This document shows, piece by piece, positions 30,468 to 41,708 of a DNA stretch of 64,000 nt. A model generated the notes under the pieces. It had not been told where the DNA came from. It searched no databases and worked only from the letters and a program-made list of their open reading frames with translations. A program made the position numbers and the translations under genes. How positions within the stretch are numbered: position 1 is the first letter of the stretch; each line of letters starts with the position of its first letter. Source of the stretch: Progne subis subis. Lineage: Eukaryota; Chordata; Aves; Passeriformes; Hirundinidae. The DNA lies in NCBI GenBank assembly GCA_022316685.1, contig JAKJHU010000654.1:62001-126000 (forward strand), given 5' to 3'.

Positions 30468-31930
30468 CACAGAATCACAGAATCACTGGGTTGCAAGAGA
30501 CCTCCAAGATCATGGAGTTCAACCCAACCCTAACAACTCAACTAGACCATGGCACCGAGTGCCACATCCAGTCTTTTTTTAAACACATCCAGGGATGGTG
30601 ACTCCACGGGCACCTCCTCGGGCAGACCATTCCAGTACTTTATCACCCTTTCTGTAAAAAACTTTTTCCTAATACCCAAGCTCTATTTCCCTTGGTGCAG
30701 CTTGAGACTCTGTCCTCTCGTTCTGTCAGTTGCTGCAGGGAGAAAGAGACCAACCCCCACCTGACCACAGCCACCTTTCAGGGAGTTGTAGATTGAGAAG
30801 GTCATCCCTGAGTCTCCTTTTCTCCAGGCTGAACAACCCCAGCTCCCTCAGCTGTTCCTCACAGGGTTTGTGTTCCAAGCCCCTCACCAGCCTCGTTCCT
30901 TCCTCTGGATGCGCTCAAACGTCTCAACATCCATCCTAAACTGAGGGGACAGAGCTGGACACAGCACTCAGTGTCCATCCCAAACTGAGGGGACAGAACT
31001 GGACACAGCACTCAATGTCCATCCTAAACTGAGGGGACAGAGCTGGACACAGCACTCAGTGTCCATCCTAAACTGAGGGGACAGAGCTGGACACAGCACT
31101 CAATGTCCATCCTAAACTGAGGGGACAGAGCTGGACACAGCACTCAAGGTGTGGCCTCACCAGTGCAGAGCACAGGGTAAGAATGACCTCTCTGCTCCTG
31201 CTGGCCACACCATTCCTGATCCAGGCCAGGTGCTATTTGGCCTTCTTGGCTCAAGTTCATGGCTGTCACCAGCACCCCCAGGTCCCTTTCTGCCTGGGCA
31301 CCGTCCCCAGCCCAAAGCATTGCAGGGGGTTGTTGTGGCCAAAATGCAGGACTCGGCACCTGGACTTGTTAAACATCATCCTGCTGGTCTCTGCCCATCC
31401 ATCCAAGCATTCCAGGTCTCTCTGCAGAGCCCTCCTCCCTTCCAGCAGAATGACATAAGCTCCCAGCTCAGTGTCATCTGCAAAATATCTAGTGAAAGAC
31501 TCAATACCCTGTCTCAGGTTGTCAATGAGAATATTGAACAGGGCTGGCCCCAGCACAGAGCCCTGAGGGACACCACTGGTGCCTGGCCCCAGCTGGATGC
31601 AGCACCGTTCCCCACCGCTCTCTGGGCCCGGCCATGCAGCCAGTTCCTGACCCAGCACAGATTGCTCCTGTCCAAGCCACGGGCTGCCAGCTTTTCCAGG
31701 AGTATGCTGTGGGAGACAGTGTCAAAGGCCTTGCTCAATCCCAAACAGACAGCATCCACAGCCTGTCCTGCATCCACCAGACGGGTCACCTGGTCATAAA
31801 AGGAGACCAGGTTGGTCCAACATGACCTACCCCTCCTAAACCCGTGCTGGCTGGGTCTGATAGCCTGGCCATCCTGGAAGTGCTGCCTGATGGCACCCAG
31901 TATAAACTGCTCTGTGACCTGACTGGGTAC
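30468..31930 (-). mobile_element. CR1 LINE, 5'-truncated, minus strand
   Basis: The 3' end is at 30468, where the minus strand ends in the tandem GATTCTGTG octamer type typical of CR1. Reading inward, a 3' untranslated region is followed by RT sequence: FADDT catalytic block (31473-31484), [10 protein letters not shown], and further upstream QHGFRRGRSC and [10 protein letters not shown]. The RT is split between two frames near 31600. It is truncated at about 31930, as usual for CR1. Confidence 0.85.
30933..31152 (-). repeat. 44-bp tandem repeat, five copies, inside CR1
   Basis: Unit ATCCTAAACTGAGGGGACAG followed by AGCTGGACACAGCACTCAGTGTCC, starting at 30933, 30977, 31021, 31065 and 31109. 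Every step is exactly 44 bases. CR1 normally has one copy of this stretch in its 3' part, so this is a local expansion after or during insertion. Confidence 0.9.
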
Positions 31931-32180
31931 TTGTAAGGATCCTCCTTGCCCGGATCCCTGGGGACGAGGCGGTGCCACAGCACCGACGGCTCCTCCCCGC
32001 TGCTCTCGGTAGGACAGAGTCGGCTGCTCTGTGCCAGGGACAGTTCCCAGCTGTGCAGCACCTCTCATCGTGTCCCTTTCAATGGGTCATCACTGCAGAC
32101 AAACTCCCAAGACATCAGGAATGTTGAAAAAGCCTTTCGGAGATCAGCCTCAGGAACAGCTTCACACCCGCGGTGATGGC
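31931..32180. other. Lectin and block-B promoter fragments
   Basis: 31931-32065 matches the first-exon part of block B (compare 42290-42430, plus orientation). 32066-32180 matches the minus-strand lectin exon-1 upstream sequence (AAAGCCTTTCGGAGATC ... TTCACACCCGCGGTGATGGC). These are two joined fragments without a coding frame. Confidence 0.5.
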
Positions 32181-32640
32181 AGCTCTCTCTAACAAGTTGA
32201 GAAAGTGAGCCCAAAATGGTGTCTATTCAAGGCTATTTAAATCTCATTTATCCTATAAACAGCTGACATCTATATTATTTATGTTTCCAATCCAATTATG
32301 ATCACCTGAAACCCGCAATGGGGACTTCTTTCACCCAATTACAGAAACCCACACAGGTTCGTGAAGAAGGAAGAACAAGGTGCAAAAAGACAACTAATCC
32401 ACACCCAAAGTTCTCCATCTTGACTTCCATATATCACTATACACTAAAATCCCAAATCTAAGCTTTTCACCCTGTGAGATCACTCAATACTATCCAAACT
32501 ACATCCCCACGATCCCAGAACTATCACTCATATTTGGAAGCCTGTTTTAAGGCCTCAGGTCAAATGCAGTGCTACCCTGAAGTTCTGTGCCTGTCAGCAC
32601 AGAGTTCAAAATTCTCAGCATCAAGATTTCCCACAGTAAT
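32181..32640 (-). repeat. LTR-like fragment
   Basis: AT-rich sequence sharing CTCCATCTTG...CTTCCATA and CACCCTGTGA with the solo LTR at 13813-14449, so probably a truncated or diverged relative. No ends could be fixed and no gene was seen. Confidence 0.35.
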
Positions 32641-34900
32641 CTGCATCTTTCGGGGGAAGAAGGGGGCACTGGGGAAGGACAGGGGCACTATTCCTTTCCC
32701 AGTGCTCCTCAGACCCCTCCCAGTGCTCCTTCTTGTTCACTCCCGCTGCTTCCACTATCCCTCCCAGCTCCCTCAGAGTGTTCTCAGTGCTCCCAGTTCC
32801 CTCCCCTGTTCCCAGGATCTCTTCCAGCGCTGCCACCGGGAAAACACGGGGGAGCACGGCGCACTCTGCTCTCGAAGAGGCGAGACTTCAGCTGTGCGGA
32901 GAGAAAACCCGACTTGGGCAAAGCATTTCCTGCGGACCTCCTGCAGGAAGGGCTCTCCTCCTCTTTTGACCACAGAGGCAGCTGAGTCTCCAGTGTTGAC
33001 TCCAAAACGTTCAAGCTCCGAGTCCGACTGCCAGGAATTGTATTGGCCCCACTTCCCAGCACAACAGCCTGAGCTCACAGTCGGAGGGGGCAGTGCAGAT
33101 TGAATAATTAATGCTCCTGGTGCTGTTTTGTCTCTAAAGTACAAACTATCACAGAGGAGCAAAACCCTCAGAGAGGATGGATTTCTCCTGCCATCACAAG
33201 AAGAGAAGGAGCAATCTGACAGGAATATTCTTCATCCTTGTGCCCAGGCTTTGTCAAAACACTCCAGGCTCCTGCACTTCAGGAAATAACAAGTGGCTTA
33301 GAAGAAGTGACTTTGATTTCAGTGAGCATTTTATCATGGATTAATCTCACACTGGAAAACAGTCTTCATACCCTACTGCTCTTGGCATCACCCAAAGAGC
33401 TTGGAGGCTGCTGCCTAGTGAGCTCCTCTTGTATCTTCCTTGTCAATCTTATCGGCCCCTTGTTTAATTGCAAAAAGGTAAAAAAAATGCAGTGAGCATT
33501 GGTGCAGTGCCTCAGGACTTGCGTATCTCTTCCTAAGAAAGGAGTAAAAGTGTGTTTCTCCCAAACTACAGAGTTAAAAAGTTCGTGTTATCTACATATA
33601 TTTTAAAAAGGATAGGAGGAAGTGTAAAGTATCAATTACTCTGTCAGTGGTGCCCCAATCTACTTCTGTTCTCATCTTTCACTTGTAATGTCTCTAAGAA
33701 TATGTAAAAAAATGATTAAAAAACCCAACTTATTGAATTTAAGCAGAATGAGAAGCAATCTGGCTGCTGGCTTGTGACACTCCACTGCCTGAGTTTCCAG
33801 TAAGGGAGCTCATCCCCTCCGCAGTTACGAGCCACATCACAATGTACTAGGCATCTGATTTTAGGTCTTTAGAAATTGAACAGTAAGAAAAGCTGCTGGG
33901 GTGGGCCTTGCCCCAGGCACATCTGTGGGATTTCGTCTGTACAGCTCTCTAAACTCAACTCATGTCTTTTCCTCTAGTTACTGGCTTTGGTTCATGCATT
34001 CCTCGAGGGGATGGCCCTGCACTGAGCAGAGCAGGTATTGACCATCAAATAAACAGCTTCTGTCCGTGTGGATCTATCCCAAATGGACCATTTCCCAAAG
34101 TAATTCCACTGTCTTAATTTCACTTTCATGGCTCTTCAATGGCTTTGAAAGAAACCTGTTTTAATACACTCCATTTCTAAACAAGTAGTGCACAAGGCTC
34201 CTTCACTCCCTGCCAGTTTTATTCTTTGACCCTTGGAGAAAGGCTTGAAAGCAGCACAGAGCTTGTTAAGCACCAATGACTTAATTGAATATTCTAATCG
34301 ATAACATGGGCAGAGCCTGACTTTAAAACCTGAATTAAAACTCAATTAAAGAGCAGTTGCATTGCCAATGGACAAGATAAGAAAGGTTTCCTTAGCAGTC
34401 ATTGAGGTTACAAAGTAAGGGAGAGGACGGAGCATGGAGTGGGGGAATGAAGGGGAAACCTTCATTTGCACACTGGGTTTTTAACCATCGTGGTCTCATC
34501 TCAAGGGCTGTAGAAACCGTTCTAATCTCAAGAAAGGAAAAGCTTCCTGGGTATTTTTCATTTCAGCAGGAGCCTAAGGAAGTCCTCAGCATCAGGAGAT
34601 TGGGATAACTGCAAGGCTGTTTCCTTGAGCAAAGGGAGCAGAGTGTGCTCTTCAAAGCCACACCTTCACCCACAGCAGCCAGAAGGCAGAAGAACAAGGA
34701 TACAACAAAGCCTTAATTGGGGAATGGCTTATCAAGGGATTTCTAAGGAAAGAAGAAGGTCCGGGAAACAGGACCTGGAAAGTGAGAGAAGGCAATCGGG
34801 AGGCAGCTGAGGCCTCTTCAAACTGGAAAAGAGAAAAGAAGGGAGGAGAAAGGAGGAGGAAAGAAAAGGCAGGGACTAAATTCCAGCACAGCGGCACAGC
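32641..34900 (-). repeat. Block A, first of three copies of a non-lectin unit
   Basis: Matches block B (41709-43702, inverted) and block C (57601-60990, same orientation) over long stretches, including ATCAAATAAACAGCTTCTGTC (about 34046) and a strong polypyrimidine tract with AG (TTTTCTCTTTTCCAG on the minus strand near 34825). No frame is conserved in all copies, and no lectin exons were found. It could hold non-coding exons of an unidentified gene downstream of a lectin-type promoter. Confidence 0.5.
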
Positions 34901-35700
34901 CGCTCTGGGTCCCTGTGACCGTGAAGCAGCTCCTCGCAGAGAAGGCAGCGCCAAGAAGCCTCGGCCCCGGAGCAGGCAGGATGCGGCGCTTTCTGCCTCC
35001 GCTCGGCGCCTGGAGTGCTTTGGGCTCCGAGGCACGTTCAGGTTCCTCCCGTGCCAGCCCCGAGCCGGGCACGGACACCTCCCGCCCGAGCAGCGGCGCC
35101 CAGCCCGGTGCCGCACGGCCGGGAACTGGCCCGGGCACGGAGCAGCCGCCTGTGTCCTACCGAGAGCAGCCGGGAGGAGCCATCGCTGCTGCGGCACCGC
35201 CTCGTCCGCAGGGAGCCGGGCAAGGAGGAGACCGCGGGCAGCCGCTCCCTCCGCCATCTCCGGGCACGGGGGACACGGGGGATCCCGGCACAAGGAACTC
35301 ACCCGAACCGCCCCCTGCCCCTCCCCGCGGCCCCCTCCGCCCGCAGCGAGCCCCGAGCTGGGACACAACCCACCGCGGGTCCCACCTGTGCTGGAGCCGC
35401 CTCCGAGCTCCCCCGCCGCTCGCCAAGTTTCGCTTTTCGCCGCAAACTCCGGTGGGACCCGAACGCCCCCTGCTCCCAGCGCCGGGATTCCGGACAGACT
35501 CCGGGCGCGGGAACAATCCACGGCCCGTGTGGGAGGGACTTTGGCTGGGTTGAGCAACCCACGGGCGGGAGCGCAGCCAGTGACGGCGGGGAGGGAGAGG
35601 AGTCACAGGGACAGGATACGAGAGGCGATGTTGGTCCCTCAGCTCCCGGGGCACCCAGATCGGTGCCGCACGGCTGCGCTCCGGCGCTGCCTTCTTGGCA
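34901..35700 (-). promoter_or_regulatory. GC-rich promoter of block A
   Basis: 35230-35650 is the lectin-type promoter and first exon with the GGTGAGTTCC donor on the minus strand (about 35295). 34901-35230 is a second GC-rich segment specific to blocks A-C that includes a short ATG frame (MAPPGCSR then stop). Long GC-rich frames on both strands here are composition artefacts. Confidence 0.45.
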
Positions 35701-35934
35701 GCTTTGGATGTTCTAGAAACTTTTCTTTGATTCGGTTTTCTACTCTGACATATCTACATGCCATCCTAGAGATCAGGTCAATATATTTTATTCTTTCTTC
35801 TGGCTTCATCTTGTTGTTTCACACTTCCCTGATAACGAGTAGTTAACAAGTTCTCTAAATCTCCTCCGGGGCTCTGGTTTCTGTCACCGGTATCTTAGCA
35901 CTTAGAGAGGTCAGTCAGCAGATGTGGAAACAAC

Positions 35935-35940
35935 TTTATT
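35935..35940 (-). terminator. Poly(A) signal of lectin L3
   Basis: AATAAAGTTGTTTCC on the minus strand, about 0.9 kb past the L3 stop and 0.3 kb before the block A promoter. Confidence 0.7.
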
Positions 35941-36329
35941 GATTTATGCAGTTTTCTCTGTTACATAGAAGAATTTTAACAGTTTATATTTTGCTAAGGC
36001 TCATAGTACAATACATTTATCACACTATTATTCTACAAGGTATAAAAGGTGTTCCTCAACATAATATATAGATCACACTACTATATCTATGACCTATGCA
36101 GCGCATAGTAAAATGAGAAATTAGGTTACATTAGTAAGCAGCTAAAAGGGGCCATAAATTACACTATATTTAAAATAAATACCAACATGTAAAAACTAAT
36201 ACACAAATGAGACAGCCAATACTGTAGTGTCGTTTTTCACAGGGTGATAGGACCCTTCTTTAGTGAGGTAATTGGTAATAAAGCACCAGTTCATTGGCTG
36301 CTCTCACAAGCAGAGTTTGGCCCCATGGC

Positions 36330-36750
36330 AGAAGAAGCTTTGGGCTGGATTATGCAGTGGCAGCGAATTCCCTTCCCCAAGCAGCAGCTCTGACCATCCT
36401 CCTCCAAAGCTGACAGGTAGCCAGCAGCAGACAGAGCATCCTTCACAGTGAGGTGCCTGATGACAATAGTGGGATTCATCCACAGCACGTGTCAACTTTT
36501 CTTGTTCCTCTTCCAAGGACAGTCCAAAAGTCTCACCTTCAGGCCAGTTTGTGATGATTTCCAAGAGCCCAGGGTGATTTGGATTTCCCATTTGAGCTTG
36601 TTGTGTAATGAGGGCAATCCACTGACTCCAGGGAGCACCGCTGGCAGGATGGATTGCAGAGACTTTTCCTTGGAACACCCAGCCCAGCGTTTGGCAGTGG
36701 GGATGAACAGGCACTGGGGTGACCCTGAGAGTAAGTGCAAGGCACAGGGT
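36330..36750 (-). repeat. ERVL pol-derived segment in L3 3' region
   Basis: Third copy of the ERVL-derived stretch, same orientation to the lectin gene. WSQWIALITQ, GNPNHPG and NWPEGETFGL are kept in an open frame from 36714 down to 36304. Confidence 0.75.
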
Positions 36751-36836
36751 GCAGCTGAGGAAGGACAGCCCTGTGCTGGGCTGAGAGGTGAAGCTGTGAC
36801 TGCCCAGCGTGGAGAAGGTCCTTTCTCCACCCCCTG

Positions 36837-38415
36837 TTACAGGGGAGCTTGGGCCTTGCTGCAGAGATACGGCTGCTGATTTGAGCAGCTCTCACTCCTG
36901 AATTTATTGTCAGCCAGGTACACACACTCGGAATCGCCAAGGACAGGAACCCTGCAAGGAGGAGCAGAGACAGCGCTGGTTCCCAGGGGAACACCTTGTG
37001 TCCCTGTCCCCCCATGCCCTGCCCGGCTCCCCGGCACTCACCAGGAGCTGAAGTCGCTGCCGTCCCCCCACTGCAGGCGCTCGCCCCGTCTGCGCAGCCC
37101 CAGCCAGAAATCGACGTTCCCGCGGAGGCGGAAGAGCAAATCCTGCCAAGGAGAGAGGAGTGGGAGCTGCCCCGGCCCCTCGGGGGGACACGTGCCCGGG
37201 GCTCCCCCCGCACGCCGGGGCTCCTTCCCTGCAAGGCCCCGGGACAGGGCTGCAGCCCCGGCCCTACCAGCACCCAGCCCGGCCCAGGAGCACCCCCAGG
37301 CTCCCCTCAGACACCCCACACCGCCCACAGCCCCTCACTCACCATTTCCTCATCCTTCACAATGGCCAGGGAGGCCCCGAGCTCGGAGCACCGTTCCTGA
37401 CCCTGATCCCAGGTGCCGTGATCCCTTGACAAGTAGTAGCAGACCCCATTGTACCCGACCCAGCCAGAGGGACAGCCCAGAACCGACAGCGGAGTCGCAG
37501 CTGGAACTGGAACCTGTGCTGCTGGAGGGGGAAGAGGAGAAGCTCTGAGGATTCCCCTCTGCAGGGAGCAGGGACCCCGCTCTGCCCCGAGGGGCTGGGC
37601 CCAGGCTGCTGCCCCTCCCTTACCTGACTGCACAGCCAAGGCCACCACCAAAGCCAGCAGCAGGAACACGAGCACAGTCAGCACCAACACCACCACGGGA
37701 TGGCTCCTGAACCACTTGCCTGGAGCAGGAAAGAGCTGCTGGCTGTGGGAACCACACCCAGCCCTCCAATCTGCTCCCCCACTGCCCAGGGAGCACAGGA
37801 GGGACCCCTCAGCCAGTCTGCCCCTCCCTCAGCTGGCAGCCAGGGAGCCAAGAGCCTGGGACAGCGGCAGGGACACAGCTGTGGGGACAGCCAGGGACAC
37901 AGGTGTGGGGCCAGGCTGCAGCAGGAGAACTGCACAGGCTTGGGGGCACCTGGGGCTGTTGGTTCCAGCCACTGATGGGGCTGAGCAGAGCACGAGGCCT
38001 CTTCCAGACATCGGGAAACAGCCACACACCTGCCAGCCCTGTCCTTGTGAGGTTGCACTGTGGCAAGGTTCCTCTGTGGAGGCCATAGATGTGGTCCTGC
38101 ACTCACCCAGAAATCTTTTGATGCTCCTTTTGTGTGCAGTGCTGGTTGCTGATCTGCCCTGGGGACCCAGGACCTTTCTCATACTCCCATCTCTGGTGCA
38201 GAATCTATTGTTCACATCTTCACTCACCCCACGCTCACCAGTAGCATTCCCCTGCTTAGGACAAGTGGATTCCTGAGCCCCAAGCAAGTGTGTAAGCCCG
38301 GCTGCTGGTCCCTCCTGGAGAGGCAGGAGCTCCTTCACAACCCCATGAACAGAGCAGAATTCCCTCTCCTCCAGCTCACAGCCAGCATCTCTCTGCTGGG
38401 AACAAACAGCCCTTG
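36837..38415 (-). CDS. Lectin copy L3: C-type lectin-like receptor, 5' truncated
   Basis: Exons on the minus strand: tail exon ending at 38107, membrane anchor 37719-37624, lectin-domain exons 37521-37343, 37142-37042 and 36951-36837 with a normal TAA. All splice sites and phases match L2 and no frameshift was found in these exons. The tail exon is open but its upstream part, including the ATG, is replaced at 38415 by a class II ERV, so no start codon is left unless one is supplied from elsewhere. Tail residues differ more from L2 than the lectin domain does, yet the frame is held (SEDV..RFCT.DGS...LGPQG), which argues that the tail frame is real. Probably a 5'-broken gene. Confidence 0.7.
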
Positions 38416-41337
38416 CTCCAGTCTCGTGATTGTCCTACAATCATCTCCACATCGCCTCTAATTGGGGTGGGGGGAATGCAACAGCTTAGACAAAGTGCTC
38501 ACCTTTGGTTTGTCCTAGATGCTGATGGGAAAACTGCTTGGATTGTTCCATTTATTGCCTCTATACCATGCACATTATGGGGAAGAGATATTTTGGGACA
38601 ATTTGGGACAACCATACAAATAAACTCAACCTCACAGAAAAGCCTTTTCCATGGGGGCCGTTGATCAGCTGTTCCCAAATCAGATTCTAGATATATGTAA
38701 ATCACATGGAGGACTGAAAACCCCGTGTGGGTCGACCAATGGCCTCTACAAAAGGAATGGCTACTACATTTGAAACAGCTTGTGGAAGAGCAATTGTCCT
38801 TGGGTCATCTCTGTCCATCCTCTAGCCCTTGGAATACTCCTATATGTTGTATACCTAAGCAAAATGGCAAGTGGTGATTATTATGGGATCTATGGGCAAT
38901 AAATGCAGTGATTCAGCCAATGGGTGCTCTGCAACCTGGGCTTCCACCACCTACACTGATTCCCCTCAATTGGCCCTTGATAATTTTAGACCTAAAAGGC
39001 TTTTAGGGTTTTTTCCATCCCTTTACACCCTGATGACACACCTCCGTTTGCCTTCTCAGTGCCTGCCTAGAATCATGCAGAACCAATGAAGAGATTTCAC
39101 TGGACCGTATCTCCACAAGGCAATAACAGTCCAACTGTATGCCAAAGGGTAGTTGACCTACAGCCTGTAAGTCACAAATTTCCTGCTGCAACCACATATC
39201 ATTATAGGGATGACATTTTACTTGCAGCTCACAATCAATCCATTTCATGTTCTATTCAGGTAGCCCTCATGCAGGCAATTCAAAATGCAGGACTCGTTGT
39301 GGCTCCTGAAAAGGTGCAGCGTCAGTCCCCGTGGCATTATCTGGGATGGAGAACTACTCAACAGAGGGTCAGCCTTCAGCCTTTAAGGCTTTGTGTTAAA
39401 GTCACTCTAAATGAATTCCGGAAATTGCTAGGTTCCTTGAACTGGTTGCATCCTGTTTTAGGTCTGTCTACAGAATTTTTACGCCCTTTATTTGATTTAC
39501 TCAGAGGAAACCCCCACCTGCATTCACTTTGACAGTTAACTCCAGAAGCTAAAATTGCCCTTGCACACTGTGCTCCAGCACTAGAAAATTGACAAAATTG
39601 GAGACAGGATCCTGATAAATCTGTGTATCTTGACATAATTGCTAGCAAATTCCAACCCTTTGCTGTTTTATTTCAGAGGTTTGTTAATGAAAAAGACCCT
39701 TTGCATGTATCAGAATGGTTATTTTTACCTTGCACAGCAACAAAGACTGTGTGGGCTGTTCATGAGATGTTCTCGTATTTAGTTGGAGAGTGACTACGCT
39801 CCATGGCCAAGAGCCACATCCTATCCACATACCTGCAAGTAAAGGCAATTTGGCGTGGTTGCTATCAGAAGACGCTAACTTTCACATTGCACTTGCAGAT
39901 TACTCTGGACAATTATCTAACCACTTCCCTCACATGGTTTATGGAGAGAGATGGGTAACCTCCCCCTCTACACAAAGCGTCGCTGCAGCATGACTCCTGA
40001 CAATGGACCAACAGTGTTTACAGACACATCCAGCAAAACCAACAAAGCTGCAGGAACTTGGCATGGAGGTGACTCTGCCAGGGGCATAAAAGGGTATTAA
40101 TACTAATGGATGATTGTGCAAATTTTAGTCTTGGCTGCTATCTGTTATGCTTTTCAGTTATTTTCACGGGGACCACTTAACATCATAACTGATTCTGCAT
40201 ATGCAGCCAATGTTGTATTTAGTTTAGAATCCTCCTATTTGAAGCATGTTAATAACTGTCTTTTATTTACAGAGTTAAGACCATTGTGGACTTTAGTAAA
40301 CAGCAGGCAACCTGATTTTTGTGTACTGCATGTTTGCTCCCACTCAGGTCTACCTGGGCCTGTTACAGAGGGTAACAACTGTGCAGACATCGCTGTAATG
40401 GCAGGTGTGGTTCTGAATACTTCTGCACAGGTTAAATTGTCTCACTACTTTTTCCACCAAAATGCTCATTCTCTTTGTAAACAATTTTGATTAACTTCCT
40501 CACAGGCTATCTTGTCCCTCCTGCCAGGGGCTGCTCCTGCACCTCTCCCAGAGGGAACTGACCCCCGAGGTTTAACAGCCAATTCAATCTGGCAAACTGA
40601 TGTTACCCATTTCCCAGAATTCGGTCGTTTAAAATATATTCATGTTTCCATCGACACTTCTCCCGTTTCCTTATGGCAACTGCTTGCACTGGAGAGAAGG
40701 CCCATGACGCTCTCTGGCACTGGCTCGCCTCTTTTGCTGCTCTGGGCCTTCTGCATCCCATCAGAACAGACAATGGACCTGCCTACAGCTCCGAGGGAAC
40801 TCTTCACTTTTTACAGCAGTGGGTGTGCCTCACCATACAGGCATTCCACACCCGTCCACAGGGCAGGCCATTGTAGAGCGTTCTCATAAAACCTTAAAAA
40901 ACATGACTGAAAAACAAAAAAAGGGAGAATTGGAGTGCCCTCACAATAGACTAGCCAAGGTCTTATACGTTCTCAATTTTTTACATCGTGATTATACAGG
41001 ACAAATGGCACGTGAAAGGCGTATTCCTTCAACACAAAGGCTAATCCAAAACTCCTGTGATGCTAAAAGACGTACAGACTGGAGAATGGAGAGGACCACT
41101 GGACTTGTTGGCATGGGGCAGAGGTTATGCCTGTGTCTCCACGGGCCGCCAAGTTAAATGGATTCCCTCACTGCGAGTGCGCCATTTCGTCACTCCATCC
41201 TGATTCTGTGTGTATATAGTTACAGTGTTACAGTTGTGAAAAGTTGCCATAGTTGGTACCGCTGTTATTATTGTTTTAGGAATTGCTTGGGTTTTTCCTA
41301 GTAGGTGTTTGTTGATTAATTAAAAAAGAGAGGGAGA
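38416..41337 (+). pseudogene. pol: Class II (betaretrovirus-like) pro-pol remnant, ERV3
   Basis: 5'-truncated ERV starting in the protease end (LWGRDIL about 38575). RT begins near 38725 (WPLQKEW, SPWNTPI) and its active site reads YRDD (39203-39214) where YMDD is expected, an arginine that should kill polymerase activity. Further on come RNase H (TDSAY, about 40188) and integrase with [15 protein letters not shown] and QAIVERSH in different frames. There are many stops and shifts, for example TGA 39530-39532. No gag or env was recognised, though a short hydrophobic stretch lies near 41240. Confidence 0.8.
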
Positions 41338-41708
41338 TGTACTATCATTACCATTCAGGACAGCTCAAATAACGACATGTAGAACTCCAGTCTCCCTGGA
41401 GGGCTTTTAGCAAAGGTTTATTAAAAGAAAAGGTATTTTATACAGTGTTTTGGTACAATGGATAGTATCAGTTGTTTCAGACCAATGCCTCTCAGTAAAC
41501 ATCTTTACCAGTAATTAAGTTGGAAAACCACCAGGTGTCAGGAAGAAGATATCTGCAGGGATTGTTTTGGGTTCCTCCTTAGGATTTCCCAGGCCCAAGT
41601 GAGAGAGTTGTGTACTTGTGTACTTGGCTATTTTCCCGAACTGGTTGGGGGAGGGGAGGCGGGCCTCGTGGGAGGGTTTCTCCCAAAATCTGCCTGAAAC
41701 CAGAACGA
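41338..41708 (+). repeat. Partial LTR of ERV3
   Basis: A purine tract (AAAAAAGAGAGGGAGA) precedes TGTACTATC, as at the 5' edge of a 3' LTR. The segment is cut at about 41708 by lectin-type upstream sequence, so only U3 would be present. TATA-like and AATAAA motifs are seen on the opposite strand, so the reverse orientation is an alternative. Confidence 0.4.

Noticed and set aside
32821..32900. Possible zinc-finger linker-like residues (HRENTGE)
   Set aside because: No paired cysteines or histidines at finger spacing, and block C shows the same isolated string.
34782..35846. 354-codon plus-strand frame, and a similar one at 60507-61571
   Set aside because: Antisense to the GC-rich promoter and first exon; low complexity and not kept between copies.
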